From Cymbidium sinense (lineage: Eukaryota; Streptophyta; Magnoliopsida; Asparagales; Orchidaceae), in NCBI GenBank assembly GCA_021442155.1, contig CM038222.1, positions 111,169,121 to 111,233,120 of the forward strand: DNA of 64,000 nt. The letters are read 5' to 3'. The notes below the pieces were generated by a model. That model was not told the DNA's origin. It worked only from the letters and a program-made list of their open reading frames with translations, and did no database searches. The first letter of the stretch is position 1. The number at the start of each line of letters is the position of its first letter. Shown piece after piece: positions 29,420 through 40,324 of this stretch. The translations under genes were made by a program, and so were the position numbers.

Positions 29420-30687
29420 AAGAACTTGGAGTCAAATACAAAGCTAAGTTGAACATTCAACCCAAAATCACCTAATAGAAATGTAGCCAAATACCCAACA
29501 ATGTGGCACCTAGTGAGACTTGAAATATATAGAGGAAATAATCACTCACTTGGTGTTGGTGACCATCAAGAGAGTTAGTCATTAGCCAAGGCTGGTGGAG
29601 GATGAAAGATCATCAAGATTGACGGTGAGCTAAACTCACCGAACAAGAAGGGAATTATCTAGAACTCCCACTTTAGATGACAAGACTTATTATTTTGGGG
29701 AGGAAAAAGGTGATGTGCCTTGAGAGCAAACTACTCCTACCAAGGCTTTCTCTATCAAGATCACTTAAGCTTATGACCCCATACACACACACACACACAC
29801 ACACACACAAAGTTGAAAAATTGTACACTTGGAATCATATCAATGTCGGATAGACCGAAAGGACCATATATCTTATTTTGTGTCAACAACATCATTGCTA
29901 GATCTAAACAACATGATCAAATGCTAACTTTTATATACTAGATTTGAAGAAATTGCTTTGAGGTGGTTCTCGTGTCTTCCACTAGGTTCATCACCTCTTT
30001 CTCTAATTTTAAAAATATTTTCACCACATAATTCACTAGTGCTCATAAGCTAATGAAGAGTTCCCAAGCTCTCCTTTAAATGACACAAGCCTCGTGATTC
30101 CTGGAGGATGTTTTACTAACTTTAAACTTGAGATGTTAGAAGTCAAGGATCTAGAACTTGTCATAGCTCAAGCAACACTCACTCAAGGTCTGAAAGAAGG
30201 GCCATTCAAGTACGCTCTCAGACATAAATAGCCCAAAATAGTAATTGATTGCTCAAAATGGTGAACAATCATGCAAATAGTGAGGAGTATAATGAAGTTT
30301 CTAAGCTAACTCTGTTGACTCGCACCACTAACTCATCAAAGAGATTGCATTTTGAATGGTTTCCTAGAAACAAATTTTGAGCACAAAAAATTAAATAACA
30401 AAATGTTACCAAAAATGCTCACACTTAAGCTAAACTTTAGGAACCCTACAACTTGCTACCAAAGGAACGAGTATCCACAGCCCACCGTGGTGACTCTAAG
30501 GGTATAAATGGCCAAATTTGAAAAGGCTATCCAAACTAAGGACTTCTTTAGATGATAACAACTTATAAGGACTAATGGAGTCCACGATCACTCTAGATAT
30601 TGCACCAATCATAGAGACCATGAGCATGATATGGATGAATGCCACCATTTAAGAAACTTGTTTGAAGAGTAGAAAAAGGTTGGCAAG
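29420..30687 (+). pseudogene. Gypsy gag, 5' part, relic interrupted by a solo LTR
   Basis: Gag of a Ty3/gypsy element. Near 29940-30230 the frames read EEIALRWFSCLPLGS, then, after a shift, TSAHKLMKSSQALL and LEVKDLELVIAQATL-like wording ending TQGLKEGPFKYALRHK, the pattern of the retrotransposon gag domain. At 30601-30651 CTNHRDHEHDMDECHHL follows. This is the knuckle-like Cys-His segment that plant gypsy gag proteins place before the protease. Immediately behind it, at 30688, the solo LTR begins, and gag-like sequence resumes at 33804 (LKEFTGMKTNEHVINTVG). Several stops and shifts are present. A (CA)n run at 29784-29808 lies in the leader part. Confidence 0.8.
30683..30687. repeat. Target site duplication GCAAG, left
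   Basis: GCAAG directly precedes the LTR start TGTTGACT at 30688 and is repeated at 33799-33803 directly after the LTR end CTTAACA. Five bases is the usual LTR-retrotransposon duplication length. Confidence 0.9.
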
Positions 30688-30834
30688 TGTTGACTATACA
30701 CCTTTTGTATCTCACCATTTGATTTGATGATAGCAAACCATGTGTAATAAGAACTAATTATCTCTTTGCATGATAATTTATTCACATTAATCATTATGAA
30801 TGTCATTCTTAATTTAGATTTATTTTGATGATGA

Positions 30835-30865
<31 letters not shown>

Positions 30866-32494
30866 CTAATCAAGTTAAATATAAGTGTGTAGGAAAATTC
30901 TATAACTCCACGTTCTTCATTCAATTCAAGATGCTAAAGCTATCAGACATGAACTAGGTGGGAATATTTCTAGGTTTAACTAAATCAAGAAAAATTAAAA
31001 GCTCACTAAAATAAAATAAATCATTCATTCATTTCAAAATAATTTATTTGAGAATTATTCATAAATTCTGCATTTCATATTTACAATTATTTTTCAAATT
31101 ATTCATTTTGGATAATGTGAACTAAATGCATAGACTTTGTTACATTTATTGTGTTTTCATGCAACCTAAATTAAGTTCACATTTTATTAAATTATTCTAA
31201 TGCTTATGCATGTTCATTATCCATTTATTCAATGCATGAATCTAAACTTACCAAACATTATTCATGATATTATTTTTCCCTCACCTATTGTCCTAGTCTT
31301 CTCTCTCCCATCCTATCACTCATCCTAAACTTTTTTGGCCGAATTTGTTTCATGATTATTTGCAAAATATATTATGTGAGAGTTTTAAATTATTTCCATA
31401 ATTATCCCATATTTTTCTAAATTAAAAAATTCATTTATATGAATCTTTAATTTGAATTATTTTTGAATTTAAATTAATTATTCCTTTGATTACATATGCC
31501 AATTTGAACTCTCCTCTTTATGGAATGTTATGTGGCTGATCATATTCTAATCTAGTTGATTTAATTTGAAATAATTTAAATTTATTTGAGTTAATTCAAA
31601 TTTAATTTAAATAAGCCATGGAATTATCTTCTTTTCTTTTATATTAATTTTATTTTTGTAATCTCCTTTAGCCAACTATATCTTTATTCAAATTCAAATT
31701 AATCTCTTAATAAAAATTTATTTAAACTCTCATAATATCTGATCCATCATCATTTAATTCAAATTAAGTACATTAAAATAAATCTAATCTCTTTTAGGAA
31801 AGTAGCTTGGCCAAATTTTTTAATATTCTTTGGATTCTATTAAATAAAGCTTGTATGTTATCTCTTTCCTTCATTCATTAAAGAAAGATGAATTGATTGA
31901 ATATTCCATGATATTTCATTAAATACTAATTGTATCCCATCATGAAAACTTCATTTTTGGTTGACCATATATCATGCTTAATTTAAATTAATAAAAATTT
32001 GAATTCTTCCCTTTTTCAATTAAACTATTAATTGTGCAATGACTTATTTGGTAATAATTCAAACTCATCTCTCCTCTCTCTCTTTTCCAACCCACATAAG
32101 TATTAACTTTTTAATTACTTAAGAAATCAGGTTATATGATGAATTGATTCATTTAAATCTCTTTTCAAATTAATTTTACCTCCATATCCACTTTTTTATT
32201 AATTTTCTTCATCATGCTAAATTAATTTAATTTACTTGATTCAAATTGAATCACTTACTAAATAAACATTCCCTCTTTTTTACCTTGGACGAAATCCCTC
32301 TTATAAAATTTGAATTTGAATTTTATTTTTAATTAAACCAACCTTCCATATTAAATTCCCTCCTATTTCTATTTGGCCAATTTTTTATCTCATGCCATTT
32401 ATTTTTATTTTTATTGGTTTAGTTTTAAATTTATTCCAAATGAGTTTTACTCCTATTTTTTCTCCTCATGGCTGAACCTCATGCCCCCTTGTCT

Positions 32495-32503
32495 TATAAA
32501 TAA
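32495..32503 (+). promoter_or_regulatory. TATA box of the solo LTR
   Basis: TATAAATAA with CCCCTTGTCT upstream and a TTCCTTAGCC region downstream, about three fifths into the LTR, as expected at a U3/R border. It would drive transcription rightwards. Confidence 0.6.
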
Positions 32504-33340
32504 TGTTCCTTAGCCTAGGTTAAATCATCTTCGAAAAATCTCTCTTGACTAAATTTCTACAAAACCTTTAGATATCTCTTCTTGGTGAATCAAGTGCTAA
32601 TTTCTTCATCCTTTTTCCATCCTCAAACCTACAAGTGATTGGCTTGAGGATCTCACAAAAGAACTTGGAGGATTGGTGGATTTCCTTGTGGCTGAAAGCT
32701 TAACAAGATGCTTTCATTCTAGTTTGTGCTTTTACATGCTAAGTGAATTTTTTCTTCGTCTTGGCTTGAGTTTCTCATGCATTTGGTCAATTTGCTTTGT
32801 GATTAACTTATTTGTTTCTATACTTTCTCAAGTTGGCCGAAAACTTCGTCATTGATGAACTAAAGTGTATTATTGCAAGTTGTTTTCTCTTCATTATTCC
32901 TACATGTTTTAATGAGAGATTATTGTCTTTGTGATTATTTCATATAAAATACTTGTGAGTAATAAGTTCTATTATCATCTCATCTTTTACATAAATAATA
33001 ATTTCTTTAAAAAGAGATTCATTTGATTTTATTTGATTTAAGTTTTCATCAAGTGATTGACTCAAGTTTTAAATAATTGTGCTATATTTCAAATCATAAA
33101 TTGAATTACTTTGATTTAAAGTTATCATATTTACATCAAATGTTTTAAAGTTTCATGTCCATCATTTACATACATCAAGTTTAACCATTGCTTACATATT
33201 TAAATATCAATTAAAGTAAGCTTTCTTTCTTTCATGTAATTTCAATTGAATTAATATTGTTGTAGTTGGGTTATATTAGCAAAATAATTTTAAGTTGAGG
33301 GTTAGATACTTTTATATTCCTCTTCCTTATTATCTTGTTT

Positions 33341-33510
33341 GGTTGTACTTGCCTGTTAAGGAAAGTACGTGGTTGGGTTGTACTTTCCTGTTAAGGAAAG
33401 TATGTGGTTGGGTTGTACTAACCCATTAAAGAAAATTATGGTGTTGGGTTGTACTTGCCCATTAAGGAAAGTACGGTGTTGGGTTGTACTTTCCCGTGAA
33501 AGAGAGTATG
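33341..33510 (+). repeat. Tandem repeat, 4.8 units of 35-36 bp, inside the solo LTR
   Basis: Units start at 33341, 33376, 33411, 33447 and 33482. Each opens GGTTGTACT and contains CCNRTTAAGGAAAGTA, closing with GTGTTG or GTGGTTG. The last unit is incomplete. The copia 3' LTR at 18.3 kb lacks this array at the matching place. Confidence 0.92.
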
Positions 33511-33798
33511 AGAGATTTATTATAATCCCATTTTTGATTTAGTGAATTCTTAGTCCGGGTGGCTAGGCATGGATGTAGACCAGTTTTGGGTTTGGCCAAA
33601 CCACATAAAAATCTTTATATTTTCTTTCTTTATTTTTTGCACTTTACCTTTTTTACTATTGTTGATTGTTGTTTTATTTCTCTAAAGCTTTATCATTAAT
33701 GATTTAAGTTTTATACAAAAGTTTAAAATTAAGTTTTCTGAAATTATTTTTTAAAAACCCAATTCACCCCACCTCTGGGGTGCCATAGCCTCTTAACA

Positions 33799-33803
33799 GC
33801 AAG
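33799..33803. repeat. Target site duplication GCAAG, right
   Basis: Second copy of the 5-bp duplication flanking the solo LTR; the gypsy gag frame resumes right after it. Confidence 0.9.
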
Positions 33804-36425
33804 CTCAAAGAGTTCACCGGAATGAAGACCAATGAACATGTTATCAACACTGTAGGAGTAGTACCCACTATCACCAAGGGAGATAGAGAGTCTTCATGAA
33901 GGGTGAGTTGTAAACAATTTTGGCCTATATATGTCAATTAAATGACCATGGCATGAGCACCAACACACCTCTATAGTGTTTATGACTCACTTGGAAAGAG
34001 ATAGACCCTCCATGCATAACCTTTATAATGATGTGGTTTTCATCATGACATTAATCACCAGCTATCAAATTGGAGGTATATTGATTGATATAGGGAGCTT
34101 GATCAATATCATCTTCAAATCTATTTTTCATAGATTGGGCTTAGCAAGTTCTAGACTTGCTTCTATAGGAGGTCCACTATTCTAATTCTCAAGAGAAATG
34201 AGAGAAATTGAAAGAATAATTGGTCTACCTATAACCTGAGGGGATAATAAGAAGTAATACATAATCATGGCTAACTTTGTCATACTAGAAGCACTGGCTA
34301 CTTAGAATGCCATTTTTGGTTAGCCACTACTCAACACATTCTAGGAAATTTCTTTGTAGGGAGAGAAGTAATCAATGTTAGGGGTAATCTAAACTAATTT
34401 AGAACTTACTACTATAGAGCAGTTGTTGGGTCTAGAAATGAGTATTATGATTTACAATAAAATATTGCATGTGTGGAATCAGAGTACTTGAAGAAATAGA
34501 GGAAGTTCTCACTTTAGGATCAGCTCAACTTTTATCCTTGAGCACAATGAACCCCTCATTCAAACCCTCTAAGATGATATTGAAATATTCTACTAAACCA
34601 TAATCAAGATGTTAAACGTTAACATCATTATCGCTTGCCATTACCTCAATGTTTATAAGAATGCTTGGCCCATTAAACAAAAAATAAGGAAGATTATGAC
34701 ATTACTTGCTAGACCTATCAAAGAGGAAGTGACTAAGCTACTTGAAGTCAACTACATTATTGAAGTCTAATACCCCAATGAGTATAAGATGTTCTCACGG
34801 TGTAAAAGTTGAATAGTAAATGGAAAATGTGTATCAACTTCACTAATTTAAATTCAGATTGTCTAAAAGATGGATATTCCCTTCCCCAAATAGACACACT
34901 CATCAAATCTAAATAAGGATATTCTGGGAAGAACTTTCTTGATGACTTTTATGGGTATCATATTATCCATATGCAACTGGCCAATTTTGAAAAAAAAAAA
35001 CATCCTTTATTATAGAGGAATGACTCTATTGCTACAAAGTCATGCTCTTCAGGCTCAAAATGTTAGAGTAACATTCCAAAAGATGGTGGACCAAGTGTTC
35101 AAGGAGTAAAAAGGGAGGAAAGTTGAAGTCAAGGTTGTCAATTTCCTAGTCAAAAGCAAATTTCCTGCACAATATATCAAATACCTGTAGGAGACTTTTA
35201 CCACTATGATAAAATATAACATGTGCTTAAATCCCGTAAAGTGCACTTTTGGCAATGGGTCACGTACATTTTGGAATTTCTTCTTACACCTTAGGGCATA
35301 AAAGTTAATCTAGATAAGGTGAATGGAATAATCAAGATTGTTTTCCCATGATCAACAAAAGAGGGACAATAACTCATAGGATGAGTAACTAGATTAAATC
35401 AATTTATTTTTAAAGTTGTGAAACATTATTTGCCATTAGTCAAAGTTCTTAGGGGAGCCAAGAAGTTTGACTGGACTCTAGATCTTGAGAAGGCTTTTTA
35501 TGACCAAAAGAATCTAATCACTTCATCACTTCTATAGCAAAGCCCAAAGAAAGAAGAAACCCTTTTATTGTACCTTAGAGTTGGAAAAGATTATATTAGT
35601 TCCATTCTCATCAAAGAAGAGAGTGGAAAGCAATGGCTCATCTACTATGTCAGCAAATCTTTAAGAGCTGCCAAGATAAACTATCCAATAATGGAAAATC
35701 ACAAACTCAAGCTCATTATTTTGGGCAGCGACTTTGATAATATTTCCAAGCATAGTCAATCCAAGTCATCACCAATAGATAATTTACTTAAATCTCTACA
35801 TCACCAAAATAAACTATCCAATAATGGAAAATCACAAACTCAAGCTCATTATTTTGGTGCAGCGACTTTGATAATATTTCCAAGCGTAGTCAATCCAAGT
35901 CATCACCAATAGATAATTTACTTAAATCTCTACTAGCCAACCTGATAACTCTAGGAGATTATAAAAATTATCTGAGGAACATTACGGGATCTGGGCATTA
36001 CTCGAGGTTGATGGACTCACTAGACTCAAGTTTTCTCGATGGCTCTAGGCGTTACACATTATGGCTTATTCAAACTCGTAATTAGTGGTGAGGCAAGTCA
36101 ATAGGGGATACAAAGTTTGAGGCAAAGTTTTGCAGTAATATTTACTCAAAGTCAAAATGTAAATAAGGCAACAAGAGTATTTCAAAATCAAATCTATTTC
36201 CAAGAACTAGCTTGTTGGAGGCAACTTGGTTCTCCAGAAGGTAGACGTAGTGACCCGATATAATGTCATGGGAAAACTCACCTATATATGAGATGGTATC
36301 TAGATTATTAAGAAGTAAATCAACCCTGGAGCTTACCAGTTATAAACTTATGAAAGTGCAACACATACCACATACTAGGAATGCTAAAGACCTCAAAACA
36401 TTTTACTCTTAAGGCGAGAAATGTC
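33804..36425 (+). pseudogene. Gypsy gag end, protease, RT, RNase H, integrase C-terminus, relic
   Basis: In order: the gag end LKEFTGMKTNEHVINTVG (33804); the protease motif ILIDIGSLINII at 34078-34113, in place of the usual ILVDNGSS; YKNAWPIKQKIRKI near 34660 and EEVTKLLEVNYIIEV near 34727, which open the RT domain; VRVTFQKMVDQVFKE at 35062; FLVKSK near 35145, where the catalytic YVDD box has become VVNF; NMCLNPVKCTFG near 35220; RNase H with RVGKDYISSILIKEE and WLIYYVSKSLRAAKINYP at 35575-35690; and the integrase C-terminal part GGNLVLQKVDVVTRYNVMGK (36217) with KEVNQPGAYQL after it. The integrase core is missing between about 35940 and 36200. Active sites are lost and stops are frequent. 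Confidence 0.87.
35676..35932 (+). repeat. Tandem duplication, period 133 bp, in the RNase H region
   Basis: 35676-35799 is repeated at 35809-35932 with only about three differences, including one inserted T. Both start ATAAACTATCCAATAATGG and end AAATCTCTAC. The near identity, against the heavy decay around it, shows that it arose long after the element died. Confidence 0.95.
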
Positions 36426-36546
36426 TTGTTCAGTGTAATCCATTATCTTCATGTTCATTTAAAATTCATCTAATGAGGTCTGAGTTTCTTAATTGCATAA
36501 TTTTCTAATTTGATACTAAAAATGCTTGGTGAGTATAAAATAAAAC

Positions 36547-36830
36547 ACTCAAGGAGCTACGTGATAATTAATGACATTTAGTGCACCATTTAAGCCCAAA
36601 GAAAAGGTCCAACTTGATGAGGTACAGAAAGCCCAAGTACGAGATTTTAGAACTTGGTGCGCCATTCATGGCCTAAGAATACTTACATCGAGCAAAACTA
36701 TCCCAAAATGAAGGAACACTCAAGGAGCTATGTGACAACTTAGGTCACTTGGTGCACCATCTTTAGTCTTAGAAAAAGTTTCACATGGTGATCTACAAGA
36801 ATCTTGAGTAAGAGTTGTGAATACTTAACA
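36547..36830 (+). repeat. Tandem repeat, period about 169 bp, behind pol
   Basis: CACTCAAGGAGCTACGTGA at 36547 recurs as CACTCAAGGAGCTATGTGA at 36716. An internal half-unit carries TTGGTGCGCCATT at about 36655, matching TTGGTGCACCATC near 36760. It lies just behind the integrase end. Confidence 0.75.
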
Positions 36831-36894
36831 TAGATAATTAATCCTTGAGGTAAAATCACTAAATACTCACCTAAATTTATTTATTAAAACTAAA

Positions 36895-37240
36895 CTGTAT
36901 GACCAACACCCAGTGAGATTGGTGACTAAAGTGTAAGACTAAATTCAGTGAGGTCGGTAACCTAATAAAGTGTAAGACCAACACCTTGTGAGATTGACCA
37001 CTAAAGTATAAGAACAACACCTTGTGAGGTTAACAACTTAACAAAAACTTATACCTCATAAGATTGGTGACTAAATTGTAATATTGACACCCCATGAGGT
37101 CGACAACTTAACTAAAGACCAACACCCATGAGGTTGGCCACTGATGTGTAAGACAGACACCATGTGATGTATATAACTTGATAAAAGGCCAACTCTCATT
37201 ATTGGCAGGCTAAAAGACCAACTCTCAAAGTTGACAACTA
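36895..37240 (+). repeat. Minisatellite, units about 36-40 bp, behind pol
   Basis: Eight or nine diverged units of the form GACCAACACCCAGTGAGATT then GGTGACTAAAGTGTAA; examples start near 36902, 36938, 36977, 37013, 37106 and 37140. It sits between pol and the antisense ORF, the part of Tat-lineage elements known to spawn satellites. Confidence 0.8.
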
Positions 37241-37579
37241 AATAGGAAAGAAAATAAAAATTAAAGGCTAACTCCCCACATCAGATAATATAAAGGTAAA
37301 GGCAACTCAAATAAAGATTGACTCTTCTAGTTAGCAAAGGAAAATAGCCACCTAGTAATAACCAACAACTAAGAAAATTACCTGCTATAATCACCAACCA
37401 AAGAATAATGAACTCACCTTACAATCAACACATTTATTTTCTCTAACTACCAGAGAAACTATCAACACCTCAGCAAGCACGATACCATAGCTCAAACAGA
37501 AAACATGAAAAGTTTTTTAGCCAAAAAAGAGGTACAACTTTTTTATTTATAAGAATGACATTTATAGGTGTGGTTGTAT

Positions 37580-40307
37580 GGGATTACATGGAGAACTTCT
37601 CTCCGAACTTGAAATAAAAGAAATAAAAAGAAAAGGGGATAAAGAAGAGAGGAAGGTTAGCTCGTGCTACTCTTGTAATCATCAAAGTCTAAGAGGGCAA
37701 TGGTGTTGGAGATGTCTAAAACATTGGGGTCCAACTAGCCATGCTTCTCAACCTTGGCGATGATGAATTTATCCCACCTTGAACTTCTACTCTAGCAATC
37801 ATTTATACTCATTAGAATCTAGAAAGTCTACAAACTCAACCTCCTTCTTAAACTCCTTCATGAAATGAAAGAGATCCTCATCTAGCTCCCTCTTCACCTC
37901 AGTGTGTTAAGTGAGCTCCATGATTGCACACTCCTTCTCCTCCTTATGTCACTTGCCTCTTTCTAAATCTCAACGAGCTTGGCTTTAGAAGAGGTGAGTT
38001 TCTCCTGCACATACGCTAGCTCCCCTTTATCATGGAGAGATTCTTCCTCTTAATAAATAACTTGTTGCAAGTCTCTTAAATAGAATGCCAAGCTATTGCT
38101 TAAGTAGTCATCACAGTAACTGGAAATCCACTATTGGGAAGGTTCTTGAGAAGACCATCAAGTTCTTCAAAATAGATATCACGACCGAGCTTAAAGGCTT
38201 CCTTGGTCAATTGGGCAGAATTAGGAGTGAAGTTGTCCTCTGCATACTCCTTCTCCTCTTTCTCCTTATTTTTCTCTTTCTAATTCTCTTTCTCCTTCAC
38301 AAGCTCACTCATCTTCTTTGAGAGACCTTGAGGTGTCAAGCTTGTGGCTCTCATCTTGGCCTTTTGTGGAGTACTGCTCAGCCTCACTCTTCATCAACTT
38401 CAATATGGGCAGACTCACTGCCTCCTTCCTCACTTTCATCCTCTTCAAAGAATCTAATGACTAAAGAGTCAAGTGTTGGGGCTATGTTGTCCTCACTATT
38501 TAATGTGCAAGTAAGAATGTTAGATTTGGCAAGTCAAAAAGAATCATAACAACACTCATAAAAATTAAATACAAAGTACTTACCAAATAGTACATGGGTA
38601 ACTTGACTATGGATTTGATATTAATTGATATACAAAGTCTAATGAGTCACTTTCCTTAACACCTCTTCTAGTTGAGCATTCAACTCATGGACAACTAACT
38701 TGCTTGCCAGGAAGGAGTTGGGAATAGTCAACATAAGCCAAGTTGACGAGCTCCTGACAAACAAGAGCTTAGATTGCCACTTCTTGACCTTGTTGGATAG
38801 GTCATGAATCATCAATAGAACCACTAAGAATTAAATAATTCTATCACTATGCCTTTCATTATAAAAGTATGGCAAAAATGAGTTAGGCTTCATGGAAGTC
38901 GCACCTCCCCCAACATCATCTGGAAGGTGGTTATATGCCCACGGAATGTTGTTAAATATAAGCAGGTTTGTCCTCATAAAAATTAAAAGATCTACCCACT
39001 CATGGGGCAAAGAAACCCTAAAGTTGAGTTCAATATTGTCAAAAGAGATGCACCACTCATTCAACTAAATCGAGTTGTACATCTCATTAGAGTTGGCCAC
39101 CCCCACTGTATAGATAGGGTGACTATGGAAGTAACTGTGGAAGATGAAGGTTGTTGTCATAAGATTAAGGCCAGGAACCTCCTTGAACTTGGATAACATG
39201 AACATACTCACTACTTTTTTTAGAGTTTCCACTGAGGTGACTCAATCTAAAGAAAAGAGGAAATGTAGCTTACTCAGTTGAATAAGGATGTCCTCTATGA
39301 AGAGTTGCAATAAAGATTCAACTACCCATAATGAAATTACATTTATAGGTATAACAAGTAAAGCTCAATAACATGGATATCACATCAAACATTCACTAAA
39401 TAAATGATTATAAGAATATTGTAAAAATCTTAAATAGTGCATACAAAAATAGAAGCAATTAATGAGTTCCTAATCCCAACTACAATAAATAGAAACAACA
39501 CTTGGTAAAAGAAAAAGGTGACTATGATATAGAAACAAAAGAAATTGATGAATTCCTAGTCATAACTACCATAAATAGAATAACACTTGGTAAAAGAAAA
39601 AGGTGACTATGAGGTAAACTTTTCTTTAAATAATTATTTTAAAAAAAAATTAAAAGTTACAAATGCACACATTATGACCCTATTATTATTTTTTGAATTT
39701 CTTTACAATGGGATATGAGTGCCACTCCTCATTGAGTTTTTCCTTCTTCCATGTGTAATCAAACATGAAGTTGGTGTCAATGATAATAAGGAAAGACTTC
39801 AACTTCAATGAGCAGTGAAGGGAGGTCAACTCTACCAAAAAAAATCATCAAGTCTCTCTAGAACTAGCATCAATTGCCAAACATTTCTATGATTGTGTCT
39901 CTAGCAAGTACGTGAGCTTTCCTAACTTTTACTTTAATGAACTCAGGTCTCTCTCCATAATGATGACTTTCCTTTATAGGATGATGAGCTCGATCGAGTC
40001 TGTAAGTTCTTGCATCACCTTGTCCACATTTTCCTCTTTTGGTGGAGAAGACTAATTCTTCTTAGACTCACTACTGTCAGGAGAAAAACTTGTCAACATC
40101 TCTTTAATGTCAGCTGATGTAAAGCTGATTTCAACTCAAGAAAATAACGTATGCTTCTCAGCTAGCACTCCTTCTGAGGTTGGCACCTTTATTTGTGTGA
40201 AACTCATTACTATGAAATCAACACTTGGTAGGTCTGCTATCACACCAGAATGAAAAAAAAAAAAACTTTGACAAGAAATGGGTAAAAGTATTTCAATAAA
40301 CCAACTG
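37580..40307 (-). pseudogene. Antisense extra ORF of the gypsy element, 3' portion, relic
   Basis: Tat-lineage gypsy elements often carry an additional ORF between pol and the 3' LTR, frequently antisense; its function is unknown. On the minus strand here the frames give SFTSADIKEMLTSFSPDSS near 40130-40070, then ENVDKVMQELTDSIELIILQ near 40030, NEWCISFDNIELNFRVSLPH (39061) with GGGATSMKPNSFLPYFYN, and KVKKWQSKLLFV (38783), which recalls the KxWKxxFFFV box of the putative gypsy-type transposon domain (PF04195-like). Further down is a charged coiled-coil-like end, LRDLQQVIY and YVQEKLTSSKAKLVEI (about 38075-37980). It is broken by stops. Its 5' portion lies beyond the LINE at 47782-48450, and a homologue is at 49700-51000. 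Confidence 0.6.
39446..39616. repeat. Tandem duplication, period about 85 bp
   Basis: ACTTGGTAAAAGAAAAAGGT is at 39500 and again at 39585, with matching flanks (AATGAGTTCCTAAT and GATGAATTCCTAGT). It lies within the antisense ORF region. Confidence 0.85.
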
Positions 40308-40324
40308 ACTAGGGAAGGATCCTT
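40308..40324. repeat. LINE target site duplication, left (tail side)
   Basis: ACTAGGGAAGGATCCTT, identical to 47765-47781. The poly-T that follows is the LINE poly-A tail read on the plus strand. Confidence 0.97.

Larger units (their letters stand above)
30688..33798 (+). mobile_element. Solo LTR, 3.1 kb, Ty1/copia type
   Basis: The element begins TGTTGAC and ends TTAACA, giving matching TGTT/AACA ends, and sits between two GCAAG copies inside gypsy gag. It holds no gene, so it is a solo LTR left by recombination between two LTRs. It is placed in Ty1/copia because it shares the closing AACCCAATTCACCCC and GGGGTGCCAT, and the GGCTAGGCATGGATG...AACCACATAAAAAT block, with the LTR of the copia element at 18159. 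Length 3111 bp is long for a copia LTR. A TATA box lies at 32495, a 35-bp tandem repeat at 33341-33510 and a (TA)n run at 30837-30865. ORF 32673-32855 shows no domain. Confidence 0.88.

Noticed and set aside
33341..33510. Regular 35-bp repeats resembling a CRISPR array
   Set aside because: The units are contiguous, with no unique spacers, inside a plant LTR.
36895..37240. Regular ~37 bp repeats considered as CRISPR
   Set aside because: No constant repeat with variable spacers; whole units diverge together, as in a minisatellite.
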